The notes: a model not told the origin generated them from the sequence alone. Shown: positions 9,488 to 18,368, counted from the first letter of the stretch. The stretch: 64,000 nucleotides of DNA from Neorhizobium petrolearium (GCF_017873175.1 NZ_JAGGJW010000009.1:62001-126000), one strand, 5' to 3'. Numbers and translations: made by a program.

Positions 9488-9505
9488 CCGGGAACACCTT
9501 CCCGG
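9488..9505 (+). terminator. Hairpin between LuxR-type gene and PAS gene
   Basis: CCGGGAA (9488-9494) pairs perfectly with TTCCCGG (9499-9505) around the loop CACC, starting two bases after the stop of the regulator. There is no U-tract. It may be a weak terminator or attenuator, or a transcript-processing structure that sets the ratio of the two proteins. Confidence 0.5.
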
Positions 9506-9522
9506 CCTGGGGGAGGAAGAGA

Positions 9523-9984
9523 TTGCCGTTTTGGGTTCAACACACCGAAAAACGCGTCAATACTCAATATCAGGAAGTTGGCCTCTCGCCTGACGAGGTG
9601 GTTGAACTCGCCTCGGCATTCCGTCTATACGGCTTCTGGCGGATCGATCTGGACACTGGCCATTTTTTCGCGACCGAGGACCTCTGTCGCCTCTTCGGTT
9701 TGGAGCCGCAGGATGGACCTGTGAACCTGATGGCCATCACCGCCCGTATCCATCCAGACGACATGCCGCAATTGATGGAAACCTTCGAGCGAGCCAGCGC
9801 CGAGAAGCTGATCTACCACAATATCTATCGTGTGAGGGCCGACGCCGAGGACTATAAATATGTCCGCACCGTCGGCAAGTTTCGCGACAGGCCGGGCACC
9901 GGTGGCGAAGTCGTCGGTCTCACCTACGAGTTCTTCGCTCAACGCCCCGGCGCCACGTTTTTTCTCGACGAGCCCAACCCTTGA
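9523..9984 (+). CDS. Free-standing PAS-domain protein
   Basis: This 153-residue protein is essentially one PAS_3-type domain (about 28-140: FRLYGFWRIDLDTGHFFATEDLCRLFG, then IHPDDMPQLMETFERA, and a YVRTVGKFRDRPG strand). No kinase, GGDEF or HTH output domain is attached, so it probably acts on a partner. The start is TTG at 9523, preceded by GGAGG at six bases spacing, which is strong enough to choose it. It lies just downstream of a LuxR-type regulator and converges on the DUF2333 gene. The ligand is unknown, and I see no LOV cysteine motif. Confidence 0.8.
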   Translation: MPFWVQHTEKRVNTQYQEVGLSPDEVVELASAFRLYGFWRIDLDTGHFFATEDLCRLFGLEPQDGPVNLMAITARIHPDDMPQLMETFERASAEKLIYHNIYRVRADAEDYKYVRTVGKFRDRPGTGGEVVGLTYEFFAQRPGATFFLDEPNP

Positions 9985-10000
9985 CTGGTGGTTTCCCAAC

Positions 10001-11149
10001 CTACCGATCCAACACCGAGCGCACTTCCACGAGGTTCGAGCGGACCATCAGGGTATGAAAGCCCATGACGGCGAGATGGCTCGGCATGATCAGTCCGTCC
10101 TCGCGCCCATTGGAGACGATCGACGGCTGGATTCGCAACGCGGCACGGAACCGGTTGAGCGTTTCATTCCATATCTGCCCGAGATTGCGCTCGCGGATCA
10201 CCTGGGAAAAGTCGGCGCCGGCACCCGAAAGCACGGCGTAATAACCGTAAAGCTGACCGTAGGCGAACCAGAATCTGTCGTCCGCACGCGTGTCGAACCA
10301 GCCGCCTCCGTGATTTTCCGAACGATCGCGCAGGATCGCCGCCGTTCCCCCGAGGTCGTTGGCGATCCGGTCGATGAACTGGATCAGGTTGTCGGCCCGA
10401 GTGTCGAAGGTCGCGTTGCAGGCTGAAAGATCCCTGTTGAAGGTCCTCAGCTTCTCGATCGCAGTTCGATAATAGGCCGGCGTCGGTGTCTTGAAGCCGA
10501 AGGGATCGAGCCCGAAATACCAGGAATATTCGTCAAACTGCAGATTGCCGCGCGCGTCCTGCAGGTTGCTGTTGATGCCGGATGTGCCGCGAACCCGCCC
10601 CAGCGTGTCGACGAGTTCGCTCGAGGTGCGCCGCACGGCCTGGTTCACGCCGCGCTGGAACGAGGCCTTGTTGTCGAGGAACGGAGTGTGATCCCAGTCG
10701 ACGCCGAAGAAGCCGAGCCGATAGAGCAGCATCGAGGATATCCAGGCGTTCTGATTGACGTTCATGTCGGTGAGGTCGGCAACAGCATCGACGATCGCCG
10801 ACGACTGGCACTGCCTGGCGTTCGTGGCGGCTGCGGTCGCGCTGCCGTCGGCGGAGGCTGCGGCCGGTAGCTCCTGTCCGGCCGGCGTGGTGCGTTCCGA
10901 CCAGCGATAACTGTCGACGAAATTCGGGTTGAAGCCGCTCCAGATCTGCGTCTGCCAGAAGAAGTAGCCGTAAAAGCCGATGAGAAGCGCGAGAACAGCG
11001 AGGATCGGCCCCTTCACCATCCAGTGACGCCGGCCATACCAGCCATGCGCCGCCATGAACGGCCAGATGAGCCAGGCGACCAGAAGCCCGATGCCTCTAC
11101 CGACGGCCTGGCCGATCCGTTGGAAGAAGGCGGTAATTCCGTCGAGCAT
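10001..11149 (-). CDS. DUF2333 family membrane-anchored protein
   Basis: This 382-residue protein matches DUF2333: one N-terminal transmembrane segment (about 46-64, ILAVLALLIGFYGYFFW), then a mostly helical domain with conserved stretches such as FYTRADNL-like DTRADNLIQFIDR, FWFAYGQLYGYY and the C-terminal PSHLAVMGFHTLMVRSNLVEVRSVLDR. The function of the family is not known. The ATG at 11149 has AGGAG eight bases upstream; an earlier in-frame start at 11173 lacks an RBS. The next gene upstream on the same strand is another conserved protein of unknown function, possibly in one unit. Confidence 0.8.
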   Translation of the reverse strand: MLDGITAFFQRIGQAVGRGIGLLVAWLIWPFMAAHGWYGRRHWMVKGPILAVLALLIGFYGYFFWQTQIWSGFNPNFVDSYRWSERTTPAGQELPAAASADGSATAAATNARQCQSSAIVDAVADLTDMNVNQNAWISSMLLYRLGFFGVDWDHTPFLDNKASFQRGVNQAVRRTSSELVDTLGRVRGTSGINSNLQDARGNLQFDEYSWYFGLDPFGFKTPTPAYYRTAIEKLRTFNRDLSACNATFDTRADNLIQFIDRIANDLGGTAAILRDRSENHGGGWFDTRADDRFWFAYGQLYGYYAVLSGAGADFSQVIRERNLGQIWNETLNRFRAALRIQPSIVSNGREDGLIMPSHLAVMGFHTLMVRSNLVEVRSVLDR

Positions 11150-11268
11150 CGCAGTCTCCTGTCGGGCGGGCATCGGATTTGCTCAACACATATTGGCTCG
11201 GCTGCCGAAGACAAGGACAAAAATCAACTGTGGGATGTTTTGGAATCGGAAGGGGCGTTTCGTCGCGG

Positions 11269-12210
11269 TCAGGGCCGGATGAATTTGAGATCGGAGATCG
11301 CCGGCAACCGCCAACCCGCCCCTGCCGGATGTGCCACGGCAGCCGCCTGTCTGACAGCTTCGGCCGGAAACCGCTCGGCAAAGGCCTCATTGGCGAGGTC
11401 CCTGCGCCGGTCGAGACCGTGGACGCTCAGCATACCCTTGGAGAAACGCTCGATTTCAGGAAACAGGTTCGGAAAGTCTTCAGGCCTTAGGTCTTTGTCG
11501 CCGTACCGCGACACGACCTCGGAAAAGACCTGGTAGAGGATGAGCAGGTCCTCCACGTCGATCAGGAGCTTGTGCATCAGCACATTGCAAGTGCCGACGC
11601 CGGCATTGAGCCCATCGATGAAGGTCTGGAACACCGCGACGAAATGTTCCGTCCGGCGCGCAGCCTCGACGCCCGTCATCGCCTCTCCGTTCTCCCCATG
11701 CAGTTTTTCAATGATGTCCGGCCGGTGGTCGATGAAGGCCTTCAGATCGGCTTCGCCCTTGCTGCGCTGTGCAAGGAGAGTTACGCGCTCTGCCCGCACG
11801 AGCGCGGCAAGCCGGTCGGCGCGCCTCAGCAGCTCGGCAAGATGGTCAAGCGACACCGACCTGCGCGAACGCGCCAACTGACGGCGGCGCATCGCGCTCC
11901 TCGATACGAGGCCGATCAGCTTCTCGAATCGCGTCGGAACCTCACGCATGTCGAATTCGCAGGCCCGGAACTCGATCTCGGCCGCAAGCCCCGCCACGAG
12001 ATGTGCCAAGGCGGCTTCGACCGCCTGCCGTCCAGGCCCGCTCGCCTTGAAGCGTTCCGCTTCGATCGCAAGCTTCGCTTCCTCGGGAAGAATGAGGCCC
12101 TCAACCGCTTCGGCAAGCATCGACGCCGGCGGCTCAAACGCTTCGCGCATTGCCACCAACGCGTCGCCGATGCGCTCCATTTCGCTGTCGAAAGCTTGGG
12201 TTTCCGCCAC
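11269..12210 (-). CDS. Conserved protein of unknown function, helical
   Basis: This is a 313-residue, strongly helical, Ala/Arg/Glu-rich cytoplasmic protein without signal peptide or membrane segment. I do not recognise a characterised family; it resembles uncharacterised proteins found beside DUF2333 genes in Rhizobiales. GTG at 12210 is chosen because AGGAG lies about eight bases upstream; a TTG nine codons earlier would overlap that site. Residues 100-160 (MRRRQLARSRRSVSLDHLAELL and following) could form a coiled coil. The 119-base gap to the DUF2333 gene is compatible with co-transcription. Confidence 0.7.
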   Translation of the reverse strand: MAETQAFDSEMERIGDALVAMREAFEPPASMLAEAVEGLILPEEAKLAIEAERFKASGPGRQAVEAALAHLVAGLAAEIEFRACEFDMREVPTRFEKLIGLVSRSAMRRRQLARSRRSVSLDHLAELLRRADRLAALVRAERVTLLAQRSKGEADLKAFIDHRPDIIEKLHGENGEAMTGVEAARRTEHFVAVFQTFIDGLNAGVGTCNVLMHKLLIDVEDLLILYQVFSEVVSRYGDKDLRPEDFPNLFPEIERFSKGMLSVHGLDRRRDLANEAFAERFPAEAVRQAAAVAHPAGAGWRLPAISDLKFIRP

Positions 12211-12305
12211 GCCGCTTCTCCTGCCGGTCGCAGACAAGATAGCGCCGCCGGGAAATTATGCCACGGCGGCGCAGCGACAATGGACAGGAAAAGACCGGAG
12301 AAAGA

Positions 12306-12755
12306 TCAGAGCCCGAGCTTGGCGATTTCCGCCTCCAGCCTTTCCTTCGCCTTCTTCGGCATCTTCGTGGCCTTCACAGCGTCGATATTGGCAGGTGCGT
12401 CGCCCACCACGACCAGAGCCACCATGCCCATGCCGTAATGCGGCGTGCATTTGAACACGTAGGCGCCCGGCTTGTCGGCGGTGAACGAAACGCCCTCGCT
12501 GATCTTACCTTTGATAGGGGCGACGCCCTCCGGCACGAGGCCCGGCATAGAGACGACATCGTGCCCTTTGTCGACCGCGACGAATTTGATTGTGTCGCCG
12601 GGCTGCACCTTCACCGCCGCCGGTTCGAACACCATGGCCTGACCATCGCTTCCTTTATTGAGCATCTTCACTTCGATCTCGGCACCGAAGGCCGGAAGGG
12701 CGAGAAGAGCAAGCGTTGCAGCAAGGGTGAAGGTCTTTGTCGCGTTTCTGCGCAT
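12306..12755 (-). CDS. Pseudoazurin (type 1 blue copper protein)
   Basis: This periplasmic electron carrier donates to nitrite or nitrous oxide reductases or to cytochrome c peroxidase in related bacteria. The 149-residue precursor has a signal peptide of about 24 residues (LPAFG before AEIEV). The copper ligands are His65, Cys103, His106 and Met111, with the same spacing as His40, Cys78, His81 and Met86 of mature pseudoazurins. It stands alone, without denitrification genes nearby. A perfect FNR/FixK-type box 69 bases upstream of the start codon predicts expression under low oxygen or denitrifying conditions. Confidence 0.93.
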   Translation of the reverse strand: MRRNATKTFTLAATLALLALPAFGAEIEVKMLNKGSDGQAMVFEPAAVKVQPGDTIKFVAVDKGHDVVSMPGLVPEGVAPIKGKISEGVSFTADKPGAYVFKCTPHYGMGMVALVVVGDAPANIDAVKATKMPKKAKERLEAEIAKLGL

Positions 12756-12823
12756 GTAAGCACTCCTGAAAAAACATGACTTTTAATGGCCAGAATGCCT
12801 ACTCATCATCCCCATTGCCGGCT

Positions 12824-12837
12824 TTGACCAGAGTCAA
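12824..12837. promoter_or_regulatory. FNR/FixK/NnrR-type box upstream of pseudoazurin gene
   Basis: TTGACCAGAGTCAA fits the family consensus TTGAY-N4-RTCAA exactly. It lies 69 bases before the pseudoazurin start. If it is centred near -41, transcription would start near 12789, a normal class II activator position. Confidence 0.75.
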
Positions 12838-12894
12838 TCTCGTCGCACTGCCGCGGCTTTCCGTCTCAGATAGCCAACGAAGATCAAACCGCGA

Positions 12895-13476
12895 TCAGTC
12901 GCAGCGCATCCTGTCTTCCCAATGCCGGCGGCAAAGCGACACATATTTCTCGTTTCCGCCGACGTCGACCTGTGCGCCCTCGCGCACCAGATTGCCCTCC
13001 GCGTCGAGCCGCACCACCATGGTTGCCTTGCGGCCGCAGAAGCAGATAGTGCGCACTTCCCGCAGTTCGTCGGCGATCGCCAGGAGCTCCAGCGAGCCGG
13101 GAAAGAGCTTGCCCTGGAAATCGGTCCTCAGTCCGTAGGCCATGACCGGAATTCCGATCCGGTCGGAGACACGTGCGAGCTGCCACACTTGCTCGGCGGA
13201 CAGGAACTGTGCCTCGTCCACGAAAACGCAGGCGATCTCTTCTTGCGCATGCATGGCTTCGATCGCCGAAAAGAGATCGTCGGACGACCCGAAAGGGATC
13301 GCATCGGAGGAAAGGCCGATCCTGGACGCGACCCGCCCCTCGCCCGCTCTGTCGTCGAGCGCAGCGATGAAGATCGCCGTGCGCATGCCGCGCTCCTGAT
13401 AATTGTAGGAGGCCTGCAAAAGCATGGTCGACTTGCCGGCATTCATCGTCGCGTAGTGGAAATAGAGCTTGGCCAT
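12895..13476 (-). CDS. tdk: Thymidine kinase
   Basis: The 193-residue enzyme phosphorylates thymidine in the nucleotide salvage pathway. It has the P-loop MNAGKST near the N-terminus, the VFVDEAQF Walker B/lid region and a zinc site formed by CFCGRKA and a later SLCRRHW. The start MAKLYFHYATMNAGKST at 13476 matches type II thymidine kinases; longer in-frame extensions look non-coding. It is transcribed toward pseudoazurin, but an FNR-type box and a gap of over 130 bases separate them. Confidence 0.94.
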   Translation of the reverse strand: MAKLYFHYATMNAGKSTMLLQASYNYQERGMRTAIFIAALDDRAGEGRVASRIGLSSDAIPFGSSDDLFSAIEAMHAQEEIACVFVDEAQFLSAEQVWQLARVSDRIGIPVMAYGLRTDFQGKLFPGSLELLAIADELREVRTICFCGRKATMVVRLDAEGNLVREGAQVDVGGNEKYVSLCRRHWEDRMRCD

Positions 13477-13699
13477 GCCCCGCTTCTGCTCGCGATCGGG
13501 ATTCGAGGAAAGCGGGCGAAGCCGATAACCACAGGAAACTCGAACGCGGCTGCGGCAACATGCCGGGAGAATCGGCCAGGAGATATCTCGCATAGCCCGG
13601 CTCTTGTTTGGCAGCAGAAATTCGACGTCATGTCACATCCGGCAGTTTCCGGTCGTCATGTTTTCGTATTGATCGAAAAATGATTGAAAGGAGACGACG

Positions 13700-14158
13700 A
13701 TGACACAGAGATTGAACCCCTTCACCACAAGCCCCGCTGCAATGCAGCCGTGGATCGAGCTGGGAAAGACGATTCAGACCAACGGCCTTGAGCCGCTTTT
13801 GAGAGAGCTCGTCATGACGCGGGCGGCGCAGATAAACGGCTGCACCTTCTGCATCCACCACCACATTGCGGATGCCCGCAAGCACGGAGAGACGGAAGAC
13901 CGGCTTCACCTTCTCAGCGCATGGCGCGAATCCACGCTTTATTCCGACCGGGAGCGAGCCGCCCTCGCCTGGACCGAAGCCCTGACGCTGGTTTCCGAAA
14001 CCCATGCTCCGGATGATGTCTACGAAGTCTTGAACGAGCACTTTACTGCGGACGAACAGATAAACCTCACTCTGCTGATCGCGCAAACCAACGCCTGGAA
14101 CCGGATCAACATCGGCTTCCGCAGGTTTCACCCTGCCGAACGGAAAAAGGCGGCCTGA
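13700..14158 (+). CDS. Carboxymuconolactone decarboxylase / AhpD-like family protein
   Basis: This 152-residue all-alpha protein of the CMD family carries the AhpD-type redox motif Cys-Thr-Phe-Cys followed by Ile-His-His-His near residues 47-54 (NGCTFCIHHHIADARKHG). Such proteins act as peroxidase or disulfide-exchange partners, or are of unknown substrate. GAAAGGAGACGACG before ATG 13700 is a strong ribosome site. The gene stands alone and ends at a strong hairpin. In other genomes such genes are often under ECF sigma control, but I see no such promoter here. Confidence 0.85.
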   Translation: MTQRLNPFTTSPAAMQPWIELGKTIQTNGLEPLLRELVMTRAAQINGCTFCIHHHIADARKHGETEDRLHLLSAWRESTLYSDRERAALAWTEALTLVSETHAPDDVYEVLNEHFTADEQINLTLLIAQTNAWNRINIGFRRFHPAERKKAA

Positions 14159-14181
14159 GAGCCGTCAGATCGAATCGGCAC

Positions 14182-14210
14182 TCGGACGCACGCACTGTGC
14201 TTGCGTCCGA
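14182..14210 (+). terminator. Strong hairpin after CMD-family gene
   Basis: TCGGACGCA (14182-14190) pairs with TGCGTCCGA (14202-14210), and an inner GCAC-T-GTGC lengthens the stem. The following bases (ATTCCCCC) are not U-rich, so termination strength is uncertain. The 293-base gap to choX otherwise shows only probable promoter sequence. Confidence 0.55.
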
Positions 14211-14451
14211 ATTCCCCCGATACAGTCTGCGAATGCTCGGCCGTTCGCGCATACGGGACGCGCGTTTGAACCCCTCCGGGATCCGCCCCGACTCGCGAAC
14301 AAATCGGATATCGCCTGCGGCACAGGAGAATGGCAGCAGGATCATCGAAAATGTCGCAAATGGCCCCCATGTCCCGCCGCGAATGCACGCGCTTGCCTCG
14401 CCTCAACAGATATTGATAATGGCGGGAACCAGAAAGACAGGGGAGCAAGTC

Positions 14452-15405
14452 ATGCGCATCACCACCTCGCTGAAGATCACGCTCGCAGCCGCCGCCTCCA
14501 TGCTGGTGCTTGCGACGGGCGCCTCCGCCGCCGAGCCGGAAGCCTGCGGCACGGTCCGATTCTCCGATGTCGGCTGGACCGACATCACCGCCACGACGGC
14601 CACCGCAAGTGTCCTCCTCAAGGCACTCGGCTACGAGACCGATGTAAAGGTCCTTTCCGTCCCGGTCACCTACAGCTCGCTGAAGAACAAGGATATCGAC
14701 GTCTTCCTCGGCAACTGGATGCCGACCCAGGAGGCGGACGTTCGCCCTTACCTTAACGACAAATCGGTCGAATCGTTTGGGCCGAATCTGACGGGCGCCA
14801 AATACACGCTTGCCACCAACGCCAGGGGCGCCGAGCTCGGCATCAAGGATTTCAAGGATATCGCCAAGCAAAAGGATGCGCTCGAAGGCAAGATCTACGG
14901 CATCGAGCCGGGCAATGACGGCAATCGTCTCATCCTCGACATGGTGGAGAGCAACACCTTTGAGCTCAAGGGGTTCGAAGTGGTGGAATCCTCCGAACAG
15001 GGCATGCTTGCCCAGGTCGCCCGCGCCGACAAGGCCGGTCAGCCGGTCGTCTTCCTCGGCTGGGAACCGCATCCGATGAACAGCAACTTCAAGCTGACCT
15101 ATCTCTCCGGCGGCGACGATATCTTCGGGCCGAATTTTGGCGGCGCCGAGGTATTCACCAATGTGCGCGCCGGCTTCACGGAAGAGTGCGCGAACGTCGG
15201 CGCTTTCATCAAGAACCTGAAATTCTCGCTGGCCATGGAAAACGAGATCATGGGCGGCATCTTGAATGACGGTGATGAGCCGGAAGACGCCGCCACCAAA
15301 TGGCTGAAGGCGAATGGCGCGGCAATCGAACCATGGCTCGCCGGCGTCACCACCAAGGACGGCAAGCCTGGCCTCGAAGCGGTCAAGTCCGAACTCGGCC
15401 TCTGA
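14452..15405 (+). CDS. choX: Choline ABC transporter, periplasmic binding protein ChoX
   Basis: The protein captures choline in the periplasm for high-affinity uptake. The 317-residue precursor has a signal peptide ending near residue 27 (GASA before AEPEA). Trp42, Trp89, Tyr118 and Trp204 sit one position off Trp43, Trp90, Tyr119 and Trp205, the aromatic box that binds the trimethylammonium group in Sinorhizobium ChoX. This makes the choline assignment stronger than a general glycine betaine one. ATG 14452 follows GGGAG; the longer frame upstream runs through the terminator hairpin of the previous gene and is rejected. choW and choV follow. Confidence 0.95.
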   Translation: MRITTSLKITLAAAASMLVLATGASAAEPEACGTVRFSDVGWTDITATTATASVLLKALGYETDVKVLSVPVTYSSLKNKDIDVFLGNWMPTQEADVRPYLNDKSVESFGPNLTGAKYTLATNARGAELGIKDFKDIAKQKDALEGKIYGIEPGNDGNRLILDMVESNTFELKGFEVVESSEQGMLAQVARADKAGQPVVFLGWEPHPMNSNFKLTYLSGGDDIFGPNFGGAEVFTNVRAGFTEECANVGAFIKNLKFSLAMENEIMGGILNDGDEPEDAATKWLKANGAAIEPWLAGVTTKDGKPGLEAVKSELGL

Positions 15406-15477
15406 TCATCGGACGGGCCGGTCTCCCGGCCCGCATGCCCTCACCGATAGTTCCCTCCGAATCAGGCAGGCATAGAC

Positions 15478-16338
15478 GTGAATTGGCTTCCCGAATGGCT
15501 GGTGGATTCCGGCGGAAAGATACGCCTCGGCAACTGGGCAAAGGATTTCGTTGACTGGCTGACCGCCAACGCCGACTGGTTCTTTGACTGGCTGTCGGCC
15601 GTACTGTCGAGCGTCATCGACGCCCTGCTTTTTGTCCTGCAATGGCCGAACGCCTATGTGCTGGTTGCTCTTATCACCGCGCTCGCCTGGTGGCTGCGCC
15701 GTTCGGCGGGTATCACGCTCTTCACCTGTCTCGGGCTGCTCCTCATCTATAACCAGGGTTACTGGAAGGAAACGATCGAAACGCTGGCGCTGGTGCTTGC
15801 CTCGACTGCCGTCAGCATGGCGGTGGGCGTACCGCTCGGCATTGCCGCGGCCCGCCGCGCCTGGGTCTACGAGATCATGCGGCCGATCCTCGACCTGATG
15901 CAGACCATCCCGACCTTCGTGTACCTGATCCCGGCGCTCATCCTCTTCGGTCTCGGCATGGTGCCCGGCCTCATCGCCACCGTCATCTTCGCCATTCCAG
16001 CGCCGATCCGGCTGACCCGCCTCGGCATCGTCTCAACGCCCGGTGCCTTGACCGAAGCGGCAGTTGCTTTCGGCGCGACGCGCGGCCAAGTGCTGCGCAA
16101 GGTGGAACTGCCCTTCGCCATGCCGCAGATCATGGCCGGTCTCACCCAGACGATCATGCTGTCGCTTTCCATGGTGGTGATCGCAGCCCTTGTCGGCGCC
16201 AATGGCCTGGGCGTGCCCGTCGTACGGGCGCTCAACACCGTCAACATCGCCCGAGGCTTCGAAGCAGGCTTGTGCATCGTCATCCTGGCGATCATCCTCG
16301 ACCGCATGTTCCGGACATCCAAGGGAGATGGTGCATGA
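15478..16338 (+). CDS. choW: Choline ABC transporter, permease ChoW
   Basis: This 286-residue inner-membrane permease of the proline/glycine betaine type has an amphipathic N-terminus (MNWLPEWLVDSGGKIRLGNW) and about six membrane segments. The coupling region is around residues 185-215 (GALTEAAVAFGATRGQVLRKVELPFAMPQI split over the EAA motif). The start codon is GTG at 15478. Its stop overlaps the ATG of choV by four bases, which shows translational coupling. Confidence 0.94.
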   Translation: MNWLPEWLVDSGGKIRLGNWAKDFVDWLTANADWFFDWLSAVLSSVIDALLFVLQWPNAYVLVALITALAWWLRRSAGITLFTCLGLLLIYNQGYWKETIETLALVLASTAVSMAVGVPLGIAAARRAWVYEIMRPILDLMQTIPTFVYLIPALILFGLGMVPGLIATVIFAIPAPIRLTRLGIVSTPGALTEAAVAFGATRGQVLRKVELPFAMPQIMAGLTQTIMLSLSMVVIAALVGANGLGVPVVRALNTVNIARGFEAGLCIVILAIILDRMFRTSKGDGA

Positions 16339-17399
16339 TTGCCCGGAAGACAGATTGCGTCGTCTTCGACCACGTCGACATCATCTTCGGCGACGATCCG
16401 GAGCGTGCACTGCCGCTGATGGACCAGGGCAAGAGCCGCGATGAGATCAGCGCTGCAACCGGCATCGTGCTCGGCGTCGCGGATGCTTCGCTGACGATTC
16501 ACGAGGGGGAAATCCTGGTGCTGATGGGCCTGTCCGGCTCCGGCAAGTCGACGCTTCTGCGCGCCGTCAACGGGCTTGCCCCGGTCGTGCGCGGCTCGGT
16601 CAGCGTCGCGACCCCGTCGGGGCCGGTCGATCCCTACAGGGCAGGCACAAAGGTCCTGCGTGATCTGCGCATGCATACGGTCTCCATGGTCTTTCAGCAA
16701 TTCGGCCTGCTTCCCTGGCGCACCGTCTCGGAAAATGTCGGCTTCGGCCTGGAGCTCGCCGGTGTCGCGGAGGCGGAACGCAGGAAGCGCGTCGGCGAAC
16801 AGCTCGACCTGGTCAATCTGACGCAATGGGCCGACCGCAAGGTGGGCGAGCTTTCCGGCGGCATGCAGCAGCGTGTCGGCCTGGCACGCGCCTTTGCGAC
16901 CGGCGCGCCGATCCTTTTGATGGACGAGCCCTTCTCTGCGCTCGATCCGCTGATCCGCACCCGGCTTCAGGACGAGCTTCTGGAATTCCAGCGGCGGCTC
17001 AAGAAGACCATCCTCTTCGTCAGCCACGATCTCGACGAGGCCTTCCGCATCGGCAACCGCATCGCCATCATGGAAGGCGGACGCATTATCCAGTGCGGTA
17101 CGCCGCAGGAAATCGTCCGTGCCCCGGCCGACCAGTATGTCGCCGATTTCGTGCAGCACATGAACCCGATCGCCATGCTGACGGCGGGCGACGTGATGCG
17201 TCCGGGCGTCACCGCCGCGGCCGGCGCGACCCCGGTCTCCGCGACCGCCCTTTCCGACACGCCGCTGATCGATATCCTCGACGCCCTTTCCCGCCAGCCG
17301 GGTGCGGTTGGCGTGGTCGAAAACGGAACGATCATCGGCACTATTTCGGCTGAGGACGTGGTCGCAGGGCTCACCCGCCACCGCCGCCGAACCGGCTGA
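16335..17399 (+). CDS. choV: Choline ABC transporter, ATP-binding protein ChoV
   Basis: This 354-residue ATPase powers choline import. Walker A is GLSGSGKST, the signature is LSGGMQQR, and Walker B is ILLMDEP, followed by the switch His in FVSHDL. The C-terminal ~80 residues form a CBS-like regulatory domain, as in ProV/OpuAA proteins that sense ionic strength. The ATG overlaps the choW stop (ATGA), and GGGAG lies upstream. It closes the choXWV operon; imported choline would feed the glycine betaine pathway, whose bet genes are not in this window. Confidence 0.94.
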   Translation: MIARKTDCVVFDHVDIIFGDDPERALPLMDQGKSRDEISAATGIVLGVADASLTIHEGEILVLMGLSGSGKSTLLRAVNGLAPVVRGSVSVATPSGPVDPYRAGTKVLRDLRMHTVSMVFQQFGLLPWRTVSENVGFGLELAGVAEAERRKRVGEQLDLVNLTQWADRKVGELSGGMQQRVGLARAFATGAPILLMDEPFSALDPLIRTRLQDELLEFQRRLKKTILFVSHDLDEAFRIGNRIAIMEGGRIIQCGTPQEIVRAPADQYVADFVQHMNPIAMLTAGDVMRPGVTAAAGATPVSATALSDTPLIDILDALSRQPGAVGVVENGTIIGTISAEDVVAGLTRHRRRTG

Positions 17400-17498
17400 C
17401 GCCTAACCTGAGACATTCGGTCGGCTTTCGTCCGGTCACCGCAGATGGTATGTCCTGCCGATGCCGGGAACGACGGCCAACGGAAGCAGAGGGACGAG

Positions 17499-18248
17499 AT
17501 GGCTGACGAATCCCAGACCGATAAGCCCAGTGTGCTGCGCGAGACAGACGACGACGCTCGCCGCCTCGCCCGCATGCTGGTGCGCGGCGCGCGCTATATG
17601 GCGCTCGCTGTCCTCGATCCGGAAACCGGTTTCCCCTCCGTCAGTCGGGCGCTGACCGGCATCGATGTCGACGGCGTGCCGGTCATCCTCGTCTCGGCCC
17701 TTTCCGGTCATACCAAAGGGCTTGTTGCCGATCCCCGCTGCTCGCTTTTGGCCGGCGAGCCTGGCAAGGGCGATCCGCTCGCCCATCCGAGGATCACGGT
17801 ACAGGCGCTTGCCGAAAGCGTTGTCCGGGATACGCCCGACCACGCCCGTATCCGGAGCCGTTTCCTCGATCGGCATCCGAAAGCCGCATTGTATGCAGAT
17901 TTCGCCGATTTCCGCTTCTTCCGAATCGTTCCGCAAAGCGCTTCGCTCAACGGAGGATTCGGCCGCGCCTATGTCCTGGCAGGAGCCGATCTCATCATTC
18001 CCGAGCCGGGAACCGCTCCGGAATGGCTCGAACTCTCAAAGAGTTTAAAAAATATGATCGATGCAGCAGAGAAACTTGCCGCCCGCCTTGGTGCGAAAAA
18101 CGGGAGGAACTGGCGTTTCGCGGGTGTCGATCGAGCCGGAATCGACATTGTCGATGGCGATCTTCAACTCAGACACGAATTCGATGAGCTTGCGGCCTCG
18201 CCGGAGGCCGTGCTTGATTATCTTTTTACCATGTCTAAAGTTCAATAA
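17499..18248 (+). CDS. HugZ-like pyridoxamine 5'-phosphate oxidase-fold protein (heme-related)
   Basis: The 249-residue protein has an N-terminal split-barrel flavin/heme-binding domain (about 20-150) and a C-terminal DUF2470 domain (about 165-245, AGIDIVDGDLQLRHEFDEL). This is the layout of HugZ/HutZ proteins that bind or degrade heme and of related proteins without proven activity. The start at 17499 follows AGAGGGACGAG. The frame is open further upstream but shows no good start. It is followed by nolR, separated by a small hairpin. No iron box was found directly upstream, so a role in heme use is a family-based guess. Confidence 0.75.
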   Translation: MADESQTDKPSVLRETDDDARRLARMLVRGARYMALAVLDPETGFPSVSRALTGIDVDGVPVILVSALSGHTKGLVADPRCSLLAGEPGKGDPLAHPRITVQALAESVVRDTPDHARIRSRFLDRHPKAALYADFADFRFFRIVPQSASLNGGFGRAYVLAGADLIIPEPGTAPEWLELSKSLKNMIDAAEKLAARLGAKNGRNWRFAGVDRAGIDIVDGDLQLRHEFDELAASPEAVLDYLFTMSKVQ

Positions 18249-18263
18249 TCGGGTTACCCGAAA

Positions 18264-18282
18264 TTTAGGGATATACAATCCC
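18264..18282. promoter_or_regulatory. NolR-like box overlapping a small hairpin upstream of nolR
   Basis: TTTAG-N9-AT at 18264-18279 fits the reported NolR consensus (A/T)TTAG-N9-A(T/A). The same stretch contains the inverted repeat GGGAT-N5-ATCCC (18268-18282) followed by TTTTG, which could also terminate the HugZ-like gene. NolR is known to repress its own gene in Sinorhizobium, so an autoregulatory site is plausible. Confidence 0.5.
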
Positions 18283-18368
18283 TTTTGCTGCTTGTTAATT
18301 TTCGCATGTACGACGAAGGGTGAATTTTAAAGCGGGGGGCCGCTTTGAAAGACGAGGGGTTTTAACTT

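Noticed and set aside
15867..17381. 504-codon minus-strand frame across choW and choV
   Set aside because: Antisense shadow of two well-supported transporter genes.
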